Part shown: in pieces, positions 48,895 through 49,115 of the stretch
Layout of the letters: each line of letters begins with the position of its first letter
How positions within the stretch are numbered: the first letter of the stretch is position 1
NCBI GenBank assembly: GCA_009693255.1
Contig: SHXQ01000012.1
Coordinates: forward strand, 1-49,115
Direction of reading: 5' to 3'
Length of the DNA stretch: 49,115 nucleotides
Origin: Methylotenera sp.
GTDB taxonomy: Bacteria; Pseudomonadota; Gammaproteobacteria; Burkholderiales; Methylophilaceae
The notes under the pieces: generated by a model
What the model was told of the DNA's origin: nothing
Seen by the model: the letters and a program-made list of their open reading frames with translations, nothing else
Databases searched by the model: none
Translations under genes and position numbers: made by a program

Positions 48895-49115
48895 TACTCT
48901 CCACAATATCTGTGGATAACTTTGTGAATAACTGTGACTTCAATATGTAACATGCCAATCTATAAAGCTTTTTTCATATCGCTTATTTTTTAATCTAATA
49001 TTTTATATGTTAAAAATCAATAACTTAAATTAACACCATTGATTGATAAGGGTTTTTAGCAACTCTTAATGTACCACATGAGGTGATGTGTATAAGTCGG
49101 CCAATTTTGGTAAGG
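48895..49115. other. Candidate oriC-proximal region (DnaA-box cluster)
   Basis: TGTGGATAA (48911-48919) is the exact inverse of the DnaA box TTATCCACA. TGTGAATAA (48923-48931) and TGTGTATAA (49087-49095) are one-base variants, and CTCTCCACA (48897-48905) matches at 7 of 9. Between them lies a very AT-rich stretch (about 48957-49060). The window ends TAAGG, which could be a ribosome-binding site for a gene beyond it. No open frame is supported from 48802 to the end. Confidence 0.5.

Overview
The window reads as a stretch of bacterial chromosome, most likely from a betaproteobacterium of the Nitrosomonadales, with Methylophilaceae (Methylotenera/Methylophilus-like) as my best guess. The case rests on moderate-to-low GC, a tmRNA with tag ANDETYSLAA, the gene neighbourhoods (smpB-ratA-rnfH, guaB-guaA, dnaE-accA-tilS) and the style of the proteins. 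The family-level assignment is inference. Almost everything is housekeeping DNA at high coding density. I see no prophage, intact insertion sequence, CRISPR array, rRNA or canonical tRNA.

Layout, left to right. 1-5.4 kb: tmRNA (ssrA), recQ, a Tim44-like membrane protein, a CDGSH iron-sulfur protein, smpB, then ratA-rnfH, and a frameshifted DUF4124 gene. 5.4-12.2 kb: guaB and guaA, separated by a decayed 23S rRNA-intervening-sequence-type protein gene, then a Gre factor, a nitroreductase and a YbiT-type ABC-F ATPase. 12.2-18.4 kb: a 51-residue DUF3149 membrane protein behind an FNR-like promoter, typA/bipA, and two adjacent RhlE-type DEAD-box helicases. The first helicase has a strong promoter, a ~325-nt leader and a TTG start whose ribosome-binding site can pair with an upstream CCCTTT. 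18.4-24.4 kb: truncated haemoglobin, purT, then a TonB-dependent receptor followed by a sigma-54 activator with no kinase gene in sight. Three 14-bp operator-like repeats, spaced two helical turns apart, precede the receptor gene. 24.4-30.5 kb: tilS, accA, dnaE. 30.8-35.8 kb: tpx and a tight four-gene operon (RNase II-like, spermidine synthase-like, THUMP rRNA methyltransferase, MazG-like). 36-46.9 kb: a COG0523 GTPase, a TonB-like hypothetical protein downstream of hrpA, glnE and acs. 47-48.8 kb: a class II aldolase and mtnA, probably a methylthioadenosine/5'-deoxyadenosine salvage (DHAP shunt) pair. 48.9-49.1 kb: AT-rich DNA with DnaA-box-like sequences, a candidate edge of oriC. The minus-strand majority of genes fits a fork moving leftwards from that end.

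Functional themes are ribosome rescue (tmRNA, SmpB), guanine nucleotide synthesis (GuaB, GuaA), RNA remodelling and decay (two RhlE, HrpA, RNase II, TypA, ABC-F), nitrogen and acetate metabolism (GlnE, Acs), and oxygen or redox functions (truncated haemoglobin, Tpx, FNR-like site).

Intergenic DNA carries a dispersed family of short palindromes: REP-like elements with a GTAG-type head and a core like GGAGYGYAATTCATTGCGC, several flanked by CACAGAG/CTCTGTG arms. There is also one element of the GTCAT...GGGAATGAC type. The most promising regulatory observations are the FNR-type promoter of the DUF3149 gene, the rhlE leader, and the operator array of the receptor/activator pair.
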